Source of the DNA: Neobacillus vireti
GTDB lineage: Bacteria; Bacillota; Bacilli; Bacillales; Cytobacillaceae
NCBI RefSeq assembly: GCF_001026695.1
Contig: NZ_LDNB01000021.1
Location: 149,611-213,610, forward strand
Length of the DNA stretch: 64,000 bases
Direction: 5' to 3'
Positions 40,867 through 49,932 of this stretch are shown here, in pieces. The notes under the pieces were generated by a model, which worked only from the letters and a program-made list of their open reading frames with translations, searched no databases and had not been told where the DNA came from. How positions within the stretch are numbered: the first letter of the stretch is position 1; every line of letters starts with the position of its first letter. A program made the position numbers and the translations under genes.

Positions 40867-41394
40867 CTATATCTCCCCTTGTTGTTGTTTTAATTTTTTT
40901 AGTTCTTCATCAACCATTCCTAAAATCATCTCAGCTTGGCGGATCCCAAATTCTAATGTAAATCTTTTGTGCTGTTCCATCTCTGGGTACATATCGGCAA
41001 TTTTGTTTAAGTTATCAAACATTGCCTGGCTTTTTTCCCGTTCTTCCTCTAACCACTGCTGAATTTTTTCATTGGTGGTAAACCGCCCGAAAAAGATGCG
41101 GATAAGGATGTCTGATCGAGTAATTGTCGGATTGACTGGGCTGTTAAGGTAATGTTGAAATTGCTCTTTTCCACTTTCGGTTATCACGAATAAATTCTTG
41201 TTCGGCTTTCCGTCTTGCTGAATCACCTGTTTTTCAACCAGGCCTTCCTTTTCCATTTTCCTTAATGCCGGATAAATCGCCCCAAATGACGCGTCGAAAA
41301 AGTAGGACACGGAGTTTTCCATCATTTGCTTGATATCGTAGCCGCTCATCGGCTCCTCGTAGATAAAGCCAAGGATAACATCTTGTATGTTCAT
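40867..41394 (-). CDS. PadR-family transcriptional regulator
   Basis: The 175 residues have a PadR winged-helix domain (VILGFIYEEPMSGYDIKQMME, then FGAIYPALRKMEKEGLVEKQ) and a C-terminal helical dimerisation region (PadR subfamily 2/Vir_act). It is the first gene of a two-gene unit with the efflux pump, so it should repress the pair until an inducer binds. A perfect 8-bp inverted repeat overlapping the promoter (41421-41443) is the likely operator. Confidence 0.9.
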   Translation of the reverse strand: MNIQDVILGFIYEEPMSGYDIKQMMENSVSYFFDASFGAIYPALRKMEKEGLVEKQVIQQDGKPNKNLFVITESGKEQFQHYLNSPVNPTITRSDILIRIFFGRFTTNEKIQQWLEEEREKSQAMFDNLNKIADMYPEMEQHKRFTLEFGIRQAEMILGMVDEELKKLKQQQGEI

Positions 41395-41420
41395 CTTTGA
41401 TCACCTCATATTATTTATGT

Positions 41421-41453
41421 TTATATTATCATTGTTAATATAAATATTGTCAA
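41421..41453 (-). promoter_or_regulatory. padR promoter with overlapping operator dyad
   Basis: On the minus strand TTGACA (41453-41448), a 17-base spacer and GATAAT (41430-41425) form a vegetative promoter. The dyad TTATATTA-N7-TAATATAA (41421-41443) covers the spacer and -10 element, as expected for autorepression. Confidence 0.65.
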
Positions 41454-41520
41454 TATAAAAATTGGATATTTTTTCAACTTTTTTAATGAAAGTAATCGCC
41501 AGCTACTCTCTTTTTTGATT

Positions 41521-41613
41521 CGCTGATAAAATCACGATTTCCGCTGATAAATGAGGAAATTCGCTGATAAAAGGGCTGGATTCGCTGATAAACAGTTCAA
41601 ATCCGCTGATAAA
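41521..41613. repeat. Array of five CGCTGATAAA motifs at 21-bp spacing
   Basis: Exact CGCTGATAAA copies start at 41521, 41542, 41562, 41583 and 41604 (steps 21, 20, 21, 21). The 10-11 bases between are not conserved. The 20-base step shifts frame and the motif carries stop codons, so it is not coding. Confidence 0.92.
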
Positions 41614-41690
41614 ACACAGCAAGCAGACTTTAGGATCCAATTCTGACGATATTTTTAATAATTCCTTAATAAAACTCCAACTTTATGAAG

Positions 41691-41784
41691 TTTATTTGCG
41701 AATAATACCAGTTTATTTGCTAATCCTACTGGTTTATTTGCGAAAATATAGGATTTATTTGCGATTCGTGACAGTTTATTTACG
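41691..41784. repeat. Array of five TTTATTTGCG motifs at exact 21-bp spacing
   Basis: TTTATTTGCG or close variants start at 41691, 41712, 41733, 41754 and 41775, four equal steps of 21. Read on the other strand the motif is CGCAAATAAA, close to the CGCTGATAAA of the array at 41521, so the two arrays face each other. Together they fill most of the 450 bases between padR and the sugar transporter operon. Confidence 0.92.
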
Positions 41785-41846
41785 CATTGACCATTGACCC
41801 AGGAACAGTTAAGGCACAAAAAAACCTATCCACAATGTGAATAGGT

Positions 41847-42851
41847 TTATTTCTGCTTATAATAGGTAATCGCCAGTGCAAAGGCCAATACTGCACCCTT
41901 AACAATATCCATCGCATAATACGGTACCGACATCATTACGAGCCCGTTTTGCAATATCCCAATTAAGACTGCCCCAACAAATGTGCCAATTGCATTGGCC
42001 TTCCCGGCCCCAAGTACTGAAAAGCCGATAAAGGCGGCGGCTACTGAATCCATTAAGTATGGCGCCCCTGAATTAATTTCTGACGTCATGACACGAGATG
42101 CAAGCACAATCCCGCCAATCGCCGCAAACAGTGCCGATAGTAAGTAGGCGGCTACCTTATATTTATTCACAGGGATCCCTGAGAGTCTTGCCGCTTCTTT
42201 ATTTCCACCGATTACATACATATAGCGGCCATGCTTTGTATAGGTTAAAAAGATGTGTACAAGTATGACGGTCACAGCCATGATAATAATAATCCATGGC
42301 ACCTCACCGATTTTTGCAAAAAATGGACTAATCAAACCTGTTGCCATTGAGCCATCCGGCATCACCATATTTTGCGAAACCGTTGCTCCCTTTGTGTAGG
42401 TTAGTGCTGTCCCTTGGATAATAAACATCGTCGCCAACGTCATTAGCATATCAGGGATTCTTAACTTCACAATCATGAACGAGTTTAATGCCCCAACAAC
42501 CAATGACGCTGCAATCGCAGAAATAATCGCCACCAGTGTATTTTGTGAAAACCATACAAACATCGAAATGACAACCGCGTTAGAAAGTGATGCCACCGAA
42601 CCGACCGACAGATCGAAACCATTTACAGACAACGAAATCGTAATACCAATCGCAATAATCGTCACTATCGATATCGAACGTAAAATATTGATAATATTGC
42701 TGCCCTGAATAAATGCAGGATTGGCGGCTGAAAAAATAATGATAAGTGCAAGAATCGTAATGATGGTCCCGTATTTATATAAAAACTGAAATAGCTCAAA
42801 GGCCTTTTTCACTGGGGCCTCCTGATTCTTCGCTGAAATGTTTGCTTCCAT
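41847..42851 (-). CDS. Sugar-type (CUT2) ABC transporter permease
   Basis: The 334 residues form eight to ten membrane segments and contain GFDLSVGSVASLSNAVV and GGNKEAARLSGIPVNKYK, the conserved regions of RbsC-type permeases. It is the last gene of a three-gene operon. The operon is under a SAM-I riboswitch, so the cargo is probably a sulfur compound with a ribose-like part, such as methylthioribose, not free ribose. Confidence 0.9.
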   Translation of the reverse strand: MEANISAKNQEAPVKKAFELFQFLYKYGTIITILALIIIFSAANPAFIQGSNIINILRSISIVTIIAIGITISLSVNGFDLSVGSVASLSNAVVISMFVWFSQNTLVAIISAIAASLVVGALNSFMIVKLRIPDMLMTLATMFIIQGTALTYTKGATVSQNMVMPDGSMATGLISPFFAKIGEVPWIIIIMAVTVILVHIFLTYTKHGRYMYVIGGNKEAARLSGIPVNKYKVAAYLLSALFAAIGGIVLASRVMTSEINSGAPYLMDSVAAAFIGFSVLGAGKANAIGTFVGAVLIGILQNGLVMMSVPYYAMDIVKGAVLAFALAITYYKQK

Positions 42852-42852
42852 T

Positions 42853-44358
42853 TTACCTGCCCCCTGTTGAATACATTAAAAGTTCCTCTTCGCTGGTTGC
42901 TTTTGTTTCCAGTTCCTTTACCGCCTTGCCATCATATAAAACATAGACCCGGTCTGTAATCCCGATAATCTCAGAAAGCTCGGATGAAGCATAGATAATC
43001 GCTTTGCCCCGGCTGGCCAATTCGGCAATTAATTCAAAGATATCTTTCTTCGCCCCGACATCAACGCCTTTGGTTGGTTCATCAAAAATATAGACATCCG
43101 CATCGGCAACGAGCCATTTTCCGATTGCTACCTTTTGCTGATTACCACCAGACAGATTTTGGACCTTCGTTTCCTCAGATGGTGTTTTAATTCCGAGACG
43201 GCTGATCAATTGCCTAGCTGTCTCTTTTTCTCTTTTTCTATCTAAGAAGCTAAAAGCCTTTGAAAAGCTCCCTAGGCTAGCCGCTGTCAAATTAGCTTCC
43301 ACGGATTCAAGAACAAGAATTCCTTCCTTCCTCCGCTCTTCGGGAACTAAAGCAAACCCCTTCTTTACCGCATTATACGGACTCTTTATTTTTACTTCGG
43401 CCCCGTGAAGTAGGATTTCTCCGCTAGTTGGTTTCTCGGAACCGAATAACGCTTTACACATTTCAGTTTTCCCAGCGCCAACAAGCCCTGCAATTCCAAC
43501 GATTTCTCCTGATTTAACGTGAAAATTCAAGTTTTTAATTTTTCCTCTATCAGAAAGTCCTTTCACTTCTAGGACGCTGTTTCCAAAAGTCGTATTCCTT
43601 TCGGGAAACTGCTCCTCCAGCTTTTGACCAAGCATATGCTCAACCACTTTATTGGAAGTTGTCGCGGCAACCTGCTCTTTTACAACAAATTCGCCATTTC
43701 GCATGACCGTCACTTCATCGCAGATTTCAAATATTTCCGGCAGGCGGTGTGAGATAAAAATAATCCCTACATCTTGTTTAACTAGTTCCCGGGTAATCCG
43801 AAAAAGTTCGCTCGTTTCGGCATGACTCAAGGGTGCAGTCGGCTCATCTAAAATAAGAAACTTACACTTATTTGAAACGGCTCTAGCGATTAAAATCATT
43901 TGTTTTTCAGCAAGTGACAACTCACTCACCAGCGTCTTCGTTGAAAGTCTAATATTCATACCGGCCAAGATTCGCGCCGCTTTTTGATGAATTTTATTCC
44001 ATCTCATCCATTGTCGTTTTCCCATGTTATGAACAGTGTCAAGCAGCATAATATTTTCAGCGACGGTTAAATAGGGAATAAGGGCCGTATCAACCTCCTG
44101 ATAAACAATTTGAATACCAGCATCCTGGGCATTTTTCGGTGAACGAATCTTCAGGTTTCGCCCATCCATAGATATCTCGCCGGTATAGTGGTCATAGGCT
44201 CCGGAGAGAACCTTCATTAACGTTGATTTCCCCGCACCATTCGCCCCGATCAATGCCTGAACTTTACCCGTTTCCATCGAAAAATTGACATGATTCAACG
44301 CCTTCACGCCTGGAAATTCAATTGAGATGTTTTTCATTGCCAATGTTGAACTCATCAA
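42853..44358 (-). CDS. Sugar-type (CUT2) ABC transporter ATPase, two fused ABC domains
   Basis: The 501 residues carry two ABC cassettes, as in RbsA/MglA: the first with GANGAGKST, LSLAEKQ signature and FLILDEP; the second with GLVGAGKTE, LSGGNQQK and YIFDEPTKGVDVG. The degenerate second Walker A is normal in the family. One base separates it from the permease gene. Start is the ATG at 44358 or the next codon. Confidence 0.92.
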   Translation of the reverse strand: MMSSTLAMKNISIEFPGVKALNHVNFSMETGKVQALIGANGAGKSTLMKVLSGAYDHYTGEISMDGRNLKIRSPKNAQDAGIQIVYQEVDTALIPYLTVAENIMLLDTVHNMGKRQWMRWNKIHQKAARILAGMNIRLSTKTLVSELSLAEKQMILIARAVSNKCKFLILDEPTAPLSHAETSELFRITRELVKQDVGIIFISHRLPEIFEICDEVTVMRNGEFVVKEQVAATTSNKVVEHMLGQKLEEQFPERNTTFGNSVLEVKGLSDRGKIKNLNFHVKSGEIVGIAGLVGAGKTEMCKALFGSEKPTSGEILLHGAEVKIKSPYNAVKKGFALVPEERRKEGILVLESVEANLTAASLGSFSKAFSFLDRKREKETARQLISRLGIKTPSEETKVQNLSGGNQQKVAIGKWLVADADVYIFDEPTKGVDVGAKKDIFELIAELASRGKAIIYASSELSEIIGITDRVYVLYDGKAVKELETKATSEEELLMYSTGGR

Positions 44359-44378
44359 AATGCCACCCCTATCAAAAC

Positions 44379-44412
44379 GGCACTCTCTTAATCGATTGAA
44401 TAAGAGAGTGCC
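44379..44412 (-). promoter_or_regulatory. Intercistronic hairpin after the binding-protein gene
   Basis: GGCACTCTCTTA pairs perfectly with TAAGAGAGTGCC around ten bases, then GTTTTGAT on the minus strand. Like the hairpins at 11974 and 60988, it lies directly after the binding-protein gene and before the membrane components. Confidence 0.8.
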
Positions 44413-44420
44413 AGCCGGAT

Positions 44421-45536
44421 TTATTTTTTATAATGCTTCTTTAACGTTTTCATCCATTCTTCTTCAAATGCCGCAGACTCACCCCAGCCTGGGATGATTT
44501 TTGAAAGATTAACCATGTTGACTGGATCCTTGGAGTCCTGCAGATTCTTTTGAGAAACAAGTGATGCTTCTAAGTCATAGGTCTTTGGTGTTTCTTCGCC
44601 AGCCAGTTTTTTCGCAAGTAATCTCAAATCGACAGCGCCGATTAATTTAGGGTCGACTGCCGCTGTATACTTCCACGCACTGCCTTTTCTTTGGATATCC
44701 TGAAGGTCCGCATTGGAAACATCAATTCCATAGATTTTCACATCTTCACGGCCTGCTTCTTTAAGTGCACGCGCTGCACCAATCGCAAAAGCATCCCACG
44801 TAGCAAAGATAGCGTCAAGTTTGCCCTTAGGGTATTTGTTCAACATCGCGGCAACGGCATTTTGCGTTTGTACACTTGTGTCCGCTGCTGCTACGCCAAA
44901 GCGTTCAACTTCTTTAAGCCCAGGGTTCTTCGCAAGCACATCCTGATAAACTTTATTCCGACGGACCATTGGTGGGAAGCCGTCTACCCAAAGATAAGCA
45001 ATATTGGCTTTACCCTTCGTATCCTTTACGAGCTGGTCAAGTGCTAAGGCCGCTAATGCTTCATCATCCTGAGAAGTAAGCGTCACGCCTTCAACATCCG
45101 CTAGGTTTGGATTCGAGTCAAATGCAACAACAGGTTTTCCTTTTTCTACGATTTTCTTTACATCGTTTACTGTGGCATCGTCGTCACCATGGGAAATGAT
45201 AAATCCATCATAATTCTGATCTAATGCCTGATTGATGGCATCGTGAAATTTCGCTGTGTCCCCATTTGCGGTAAACACGTCTACTTTTATCCCTAATGCT
45301 TCTCCTTCTTCTTTTGCCCCAGCTAAGAATTGGGCTGTATGGTCGTCACCGCCAATTTTACGAATGACCTTGATTTTCAACTGATCCCCTTTAGAGAATG
45401 CCTCCGGTACCCCTTCAAGAGAAACCTTTTTATTGCCGCTTGCCTGTTTTGTTTCCCCGCCAGAAGTACAGCCAGTGAGTAATAGCGTTGCTGCCAATGC
45501 TGATACGAGTGTAGTTTTTAATAAATTCCTTTTCAT
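44421..45536 (-). CDS. Substrate-binding lipoprotein of the SAM-riboswitch transporter
   Basis: The 371 residues begin with a lipoprotein signal ending LLTGC, then a periplasmic-binding-protein type 4 (ribose/galactose-like) domain: DQNYDGFIISHGDDDATV, VVAFDSNPN and AIFATWDAFAIGAARALKEAG. It is the first gene after the SAM-I leader. The binding-pocket identity cannot be settled from sequence; the riboswitch argues for a methionine-cycle compound. Confidence 0.88.
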   Translation of the reverse strand: MKRNLLKTTLVSALAATLLLTGCTSGGETKQASGNKKVSLEGVPEAFSKGDQLKIKVIRKIGGDDHTAQFLAGAKEEGEALGIKVDVFTANGDTAKFHDAINQALDQNYDGFIISHGDDDATVNDVKKIVEKGKPVVAFDSNPNLADVEGVTLTSQDDEALAALALDQLVKDTKGKANIAYLWVDGFPPMVRRNKVYQDVLAKNPGLKEVERFGVAAADTSVQTQNAVAAMLNKYPKGKLDAIFATWDAFAIGAARALKEAGREDVKIYGIDVSNADLQDIQRKGSAWKYTAAVDPKLIGAVDLRLLAKKLAGEETPKTYDLEASLVSQKNLQDSKDPVNMVNLSKIIPGWGESAAFEEEWMKTLKKHYKK

Positions 45537-45611
45537 CTTTGAAACTCCCCCTTTTTACCTCTTACCAATTAACGCATTATTCCTATTGGAAAGGTTAGCT
45601 TTTATGTAAAA

Positions 45612-45778
45612 TAAAAAACCTCTCCAGAAAAGAGAGGTTTCATCACAAATAGACGGATTACTCCTCTCTTATCTTTCAAAACAATTACTTGTTTTGCAGG
45701 ATTTAGCACCAATTCCTTTTCGGAACGGTTGCTGGGCGTCATCGGGCCAGTCCCTCTGCCACTCTTGATAAGAGAACG
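45612..45778 (-). promoter_or_regulatory. SAM-I (S-box) riboswitch
   Basis: On the minus strand the P1 stem CTCTTATC / GATAAGAG encloses the conserved AGAGGGACTGGCCCGATGA, AGCAACC and GGTGCTAAATCC segments (45664-45774). The expression platform is a terminator, AACCTCTC / GAGAGGTT with a T-run at 45617-45639, whose 5' arm overlaps the region following P1. High SAM would stop transcription of the three-gene ABC operon starting at 45536. Confidence 0.95.
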
Positions 45779-45804
45779 TATTATTCATTTAAAGTATTAA
45801 ACTA

Positions 45805-45833
45805 AATTTAAACTCCTATTAATAAGTTGTCAA
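45805..45833 (-). promoter_or_regulatory. Promoter of the SAM riboswitch leader
   Basis: TTGACA (45833-45828), 17-base spacer, TAAATT (45810-45805) on the minus strand. The predicted start near 45798 lies about 24 bases before the aptamer. Confidence 0.65.
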
Positions 45834-45996
45834 TAGTGTTTTGAATATTTTTAATAAAGTGATATCCAAAACCCCTACATTTAGGGAAAAATTACACAAG
45901 TTTAAATGTAAGTGCTATCTCTTTATAATCATTTGAAATTTCGGTATGATAATATTTAGTAAACCGAAATAAATTTCAGAAAGAAGTGTTAATTAC

Positions 45997-47211
45997 TTGA
46001 ACCAGCAGGAAAGTGCAAAACGTAATTTACTGATCATGTGGTTTGCCAACTTCTTTGTAGCCGGAAGTATGACGATGGTTATGCCGTTTATTTCGTTGTA
46101 CATTGAGTCATTTGGTGATTTTTCCGAAACATATGTCCAGCATTGGTCAGGGTTAACATTTGCAATTACATTTGTTTCGGCCTTCCTTTTCTCACCCATT
46201 TGGGGAAGAATTGGCGACCGCTATGGGAGAAAAAAAATTCTAATCTTTTCCGGATTAGGAATGGCGTTATCGATTTTTCTTATAGGCTATGTCCATTCCG
46301 TTTGGCAGCTATTTATGCTGCGATTTTTCATGGGATTCTTTTCGGGGTTTATCCCGATGTCACAAGCTTTTATCTCAACACAAACACCGAAACAGATTGC
46401 CGGACGTGTTCTTGGGACTTTGCAAACCGGCAGTATCACAGGTTCGTTGTTAGGGCCGATGTTAGGCGGAATATTGGCAGATTCCCTTGGATATTCGACC
46501 ACCTTTAAGTGGACCTCCATTTCTATATTCATCTCGGCCCTCCTTGTCATTGCCACAAAAGAATTTCTGCTTGAAGCCAAAAAGGGCACAAAATCCCATT
46601 ATTCAAGCAAGGAAGTATTGAAGCATATTACGCGCAATCCCGTATTATTAACCGTGCTGCTAATCTCTGCACTTGTCCAGATTGCCCACTTTAGCATCCA
46701 ACCGATTTTGTCCTTATTTGTTAGTGATCTGCACGGACCAGCAAATATTGCCTTTTATTCAGGGATTGCCTTTTCCGCCGCAGGTCTTGGAAATTTAATG
46801 ATGTCGAGGAATTGGGGGAAAATTGCTGATAAGTATGGCTATATCAAAATACTTATCATTCTTCTTTTCTTGGCGGGAATTGTCTATCTGCCGGGAGCAG
46901 CCGTTACAAGTCTTTGGCAGCTTGTCATCATCCGCTTTGCCCTCGGTGTCACGATTGGCGGCATTATTCCGGTACGAATTGCTTATATCCGCCAGGAGGC
47001 ACCGATTGCGATGCAAGGTGAGGTGCTTGGTTACAATACAAGTCTGAGGTTTCTTGGAAATATTATTGGTCCATTGTTGGGAGGATTCATCTCTGGCTCT
47101 TTCGGATTTTCCGCGGTATTTATTAGTACAAGTGCCTTATTGATTATCAGCGGATTTATTTTACTTGTCACCATGCAGCGCAATCCAAAGCTAGTGAGGC
47201 ATACTGCATAA
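45997..47211 (+). CDS. MFS efflux transporter, MdtG-like
   Basis: The 404 residues have twelve membrane segments. Motif A is GRIGDRYGRKK in the loop after segment 2, and motif C is GSITGSLLGPMLGG in segment 5, which marks drug/proton antiporters of the DHA1 group. The start is TTG at 45997 with a weak AGAAAG box; no better start fits. Substrates cannot be predicted. It is a single gene with its own terminator. Confidence 0.87.
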   Translation: MNQQESAKRNLLIMWFANFFVAGSMTMVMPFISLYIESFGDFSETYVQHWSGLTFAITFVSAFLFSPIWGRIGDRYGRKKILIFSGLGMALSIFLIGYVHSVWQLFMLRFFMGFFSGFIPMSQAFISTQTPKQIAGRVLGTLQTGSITGSLLGPMLGGILADSLGYSTTFKWTSISIFISALLVIATKEFLLEAKKGTKSHYSSKEVLKHITRNPVLLTVLLISALVQIAHFSIQPILSLFVSDLHGPANIAFYSGIAFSAAGLGNLMMSRNWGKIADKYGYIKILIILLFLAGIVYLPGAAVTSLWQLVIIRFALGVTIGGIIPVRIAYIRQEAPIAMQGEVLGYNTSLRFLGNIIGPLLGGFISGSFGFSAVFISTSALLIISGFILLVTMQRNPKLVRHTA

Positions 47212-47286
47212 CAGCATGGCGGCTCCATGTTCATGGCGATAATGTACCTTTACGCTAATAAACCGTTTTTGGATGAATATATAAAA

Positions 47287-47328
47287 GAACAGGGCAGCTT
47301 AATTCTACTGTGGCCCTGTTCTTTTTTT
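47287..47328 (+). terminator. Rho-independent terminator
   Basis: GAACAGGGC pairs with GCCCTGTTC around a 17-base loop, followed by TTTTTTT. It ends the MFS gene transcript. Confidence 0.85.
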
Positions 47329-47401
47329 ATCGACAATTACCGGGGAAATAACAACAATATGAGTGTGATTTCGACAATAATTATGAAGAACGTATAATTA
47401 T

Positions 47402-49039
47402 CTATTGAAAATTCCAAATCGTCTTATATGCCTGTTTCCACGCAAAAATGGTGATTACCAGGAGCAATATGTAATACATCACCACTCCATATGGAATAAA
47501 TGTAACGGCAAAATGGATACCGATAAAAACAGCAATCAGAAGTAACGCAAGGAGAATTTTTGCTCCCCCGCTCTGCTGGGCATCCTCAAACGATTCCGAA
47601 AAAGGCAGCGTCCCTTTAAGATAGTTTGAGCAAATAATCGTGTATAATACGGCGGTCACGAAAACAACCAAAAGGTCTGGGATGACTTTTATCCCGAAGA
47701 TACCGATAAAAATGACGGATAGGATCAAATAAACCGGAAGAAAAAGATTGACAATAAACACCTTCAATGCCGCACTGTATAAGGGTGCTAAGCTCTGTAT
47801 CGGTGCGGTTTTGTAAATCCAGGCTCCCTTATATTTCCCCGAGTATTTCAGCATCGTCACCGCATTGGGGATCATCAAACAAGACCCATAAAGTCCTAAA
47901 TACCATTTGCTCGATACGAGGTGTGCATAGGAATTCATTTGAATTTCGTTAAACATAAAAATAAATGGGAAAACGAGCGATAGCCCTAAAGAGGGATAAA
48001 CCTTTAAGCGAAATTCCCGTTCGTTCCGCATCATATTATCGGAGAATCGAAACAATACCTTTTCCTCGTTACTTCGGCAAATAACACCCGTCAGCCACTG
48101 TTTCCACCTGCGTTCCTTCCGTTTGCCTCCCCCGCTATTATTTGTTAACTTTTGCAGATTTCTTTCAAATGAAGGCATCATTCGGTTATAAACAACAATC
48201 GCGAGGACTGGCACAACCAAAGCCAATAGTGAAAAGATCACTAGATATCCGTTCGAATGGCTCCCTAAGAACAACTCGAAAGGTGCCCCAAACCAAATGG
48301 GTGGAATAAAGAATTGCCACCAGCTTGGCGAAAAGGTAATTTTCATATCGATAAAACTAAAGGCCCTCCCCAAAATCTGATAACCGACAGCAATCGAAAC
48401 CGATAAACCAATTTGGACATAGTTGATGATATCTTTTAATTTTTCACCGTCAAAGTAACGGAGGATGAAATAGTAAATAATCGCCGTTAATACGACAATA
48501 AATAAATTGACCAAGATCAGTCCAATCAGTGAGAGGAGTAAAAACAGGATTCCATACTTAAATGTCCCGGCCACAATCGGGGCTCCCGCGATAGCCGCCG
48601 TCAGAAAGAATAGATAAATACTAATATGAACCGTTTTTGCAGCACTTATCGTTTTTCGCCCAACCGGTTTTGTCTGCAGAATTCCTTTGTCCTTGATATC
48701 GAGAAGAACATTGGAAAAGTCAGAGATCATCGAGGTCATTACCAGAAACATGACGATTCCGAAAAGAATACTCATTTGATAGAGATAATTCTGTCCAAAA
48801 ACTACAATAGGAATTAGAAAGAGGCTTAATAATACATACATCCCTAACGATTTGATAAAGCCGTTTTCTTCCGGCTTTTTCTTTTTCTTAGCCTGTTGGT
48901 TAAAGATGGTCGGTGTCCTTCGCCCATCCATCGTTAATTTGACTGCTAAAATTTTTCGCATCACGGGATAGTCAATCCCAAAGCTCTCAAAAATCCGCCG
49001 GAACAAATCTAAGAATTTGAGCGTTTGAAAGTTTTTCAT
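47402..49039 (-). CDS. ABC-2-type exporter membrane protein
   Basis: The product of 545 residues has about fourteen membrane segments, with a soluble region near residues 290-330. It pairs with the ATPase encoded four bases upstream. Large permeases of this kind in Bacillus (YthQ-like) export unknown compounds. I place the start at ATG 49039, preceded by GAGG, since the 19 upstream codons overlap the ATPase gene and lack a ribosome site. Confidence 0.75.
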   Translation of the reverse strand: MKNFQTLKFLDLFRRIFESFGIDYPVMRKILAVKLTMDGRRTPTIFNQQAKKKKKPEENGFIKSLGMYVLLSLFLIPIVVFGQNYLYQMSILFGIVMFLVMTSMISDFSNVLLDIKDKGILQTKPVGRKTISAAKTVHISIYLFFLTAAIAGAPIVAGTFKYGILFLLLSLIGLILVNLFIVVLTAIIYYFILRYFDGEKLKDIINYVQIGLSVSIAVGYQILGRAFSFIDMKITFSPSWWQFFIPPIWFGAPFELFLGSHSNGYLVIFSLLALVVPVLAIVVYNRMMPSFERNLQKLTNNSGGGKRKERRWKQWLTGVICRSNEEKVLFRFSDNMMRNEREFRLKVYPSLGLSLVFPFIFMFNEIQMNSYAHLVSSKWYLGLYGSCLMIPNAVTMLKYSGKYKGAWIYKTAPIQSLAPLYSAALKVFIVNLFLPVYLILSVIFIGIFGIKVIPDLLVVFVTAVLYTIICSNYLKGTLPFSESFEDAQQSGGAKILLALLLIAVFIGIHFAVTFIPYGVVMYYILLLVITIFAWKQAYKTIWNFQ

Positions 49040-49043
49040 CGAA

Positions 49044-49832
49044 TTATACCTCTTGGACGATGGCCACGAATTCCTCCGCCAGCGCCTTATATTCATTAAA
49101 ACCAGTTAGCTGATTAAAGATTTGTTCCAAGGTCCCTTCCATATTTTGCGCCTTCAACTCGTTGAAGCTGCCATCGGCAACAATTTTTCCATCATTAATT
49201 AAGATAATCCGATTACTGATTTTCTCAACGACGTCCATGATATGTGACGAGTAGAAAATCGTTTTTCCCTGCGCAGCCAGCACAGCGAGGATTTCTTTAA
49301 AGACCATGACACTGTTGGCATCAAGGCCGCTTAACGGCTCATCCAAAAATAACAGGTCCGGGTTATGTAGTAAACTTGAGATAATCAGTACCTTTTGCCG
49401 CATTCCTTTGGAATAGGAGGCAATTCTTGAATCGTACACCTCTTCCATGCCGAAGACTTTCATCAACCGCTGTGCTTTTTCATCCGCCGTTTGAAAATCC
49501 ATTCCGTATAGTTCTCCGACAAAGGTCAAATATTCCCTGGCGGTGAGATTATCATAGAGTTCGGCGATTTCCGGCACATAGCCAATCTTCCTTTTATAGC
49601 CGATATTCTTCTCGGTTACTTCCTCGCCAAAAATCTCCACCTTCCCGGAAAAGTCACCCTCGAGCCCTAGCAATATCTTGATTGTCGTGCTTTTCCCGGC
49701 GCCATTTGGTCCAATATAACCGATGATTTGCCCGCGGTGGACCGTTAAATCAATCCCCTTTAATACCTCTTTTGTCCCGTAATTTTTCTTTAAATCTCGT
49801 AAACATAATACTATTTCTTCGATGACCATCAC
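49044..49832 (-). CDS. ABC-2-type exporter ATPase
   Basis: The 262 residues have Walker A GPNGAGKST, the signature SYSKGMRQK, Walker B LLFLDEPLSGLD and switch SSHIMD. It has the CcmA/BcrA-like arrangement of export ATPases, similar to YthP. The start is either the GTG at 49832 or the ATG one codon later, with GAAGGTG just before. The membrane partner follows immediately. Confidence 0.88.
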   Translation of the reverse strand: MMVIEEIVLCLRDLKKNYGTKEVLKGIDLTVHRGQIIGYIGPNGAGKSTTIKILLGLEGDFSGKVEIFGEEVTEKNIGYKRKIGYVPEIAELYDNLTAREYLTFVGELYGMDFQTADEKAQRLMKVFGMEEVYDSRIASYSKGMRQKVLIISSLLHNPDLLFLDEPLSGLDANSVMVFKEILAVLAAQGKTIFYSSHIMDVVEKISNRIILINDGKIVADGSFNELKAQNMEGTLEQIFNQLTGFNEYKALAEEFVAIVQEV

Positions 49833-49932
49833 CTTCTATCACATTTGATACTTTTATTTTACCATGTTCTGCCTTTATTTCCGGTAAAAATATGGCTGGC
49901 GAAGGGGTTTTTCCTCTGCGCCAGCCAATCTA

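Noticed and set aside
41521..41784. CRISPR array
   Set aside because: The conserved part is only 10 bases with 10-11-base variable parts, far below CRISPR repeat and spacer lengths, and there are no cas genes.
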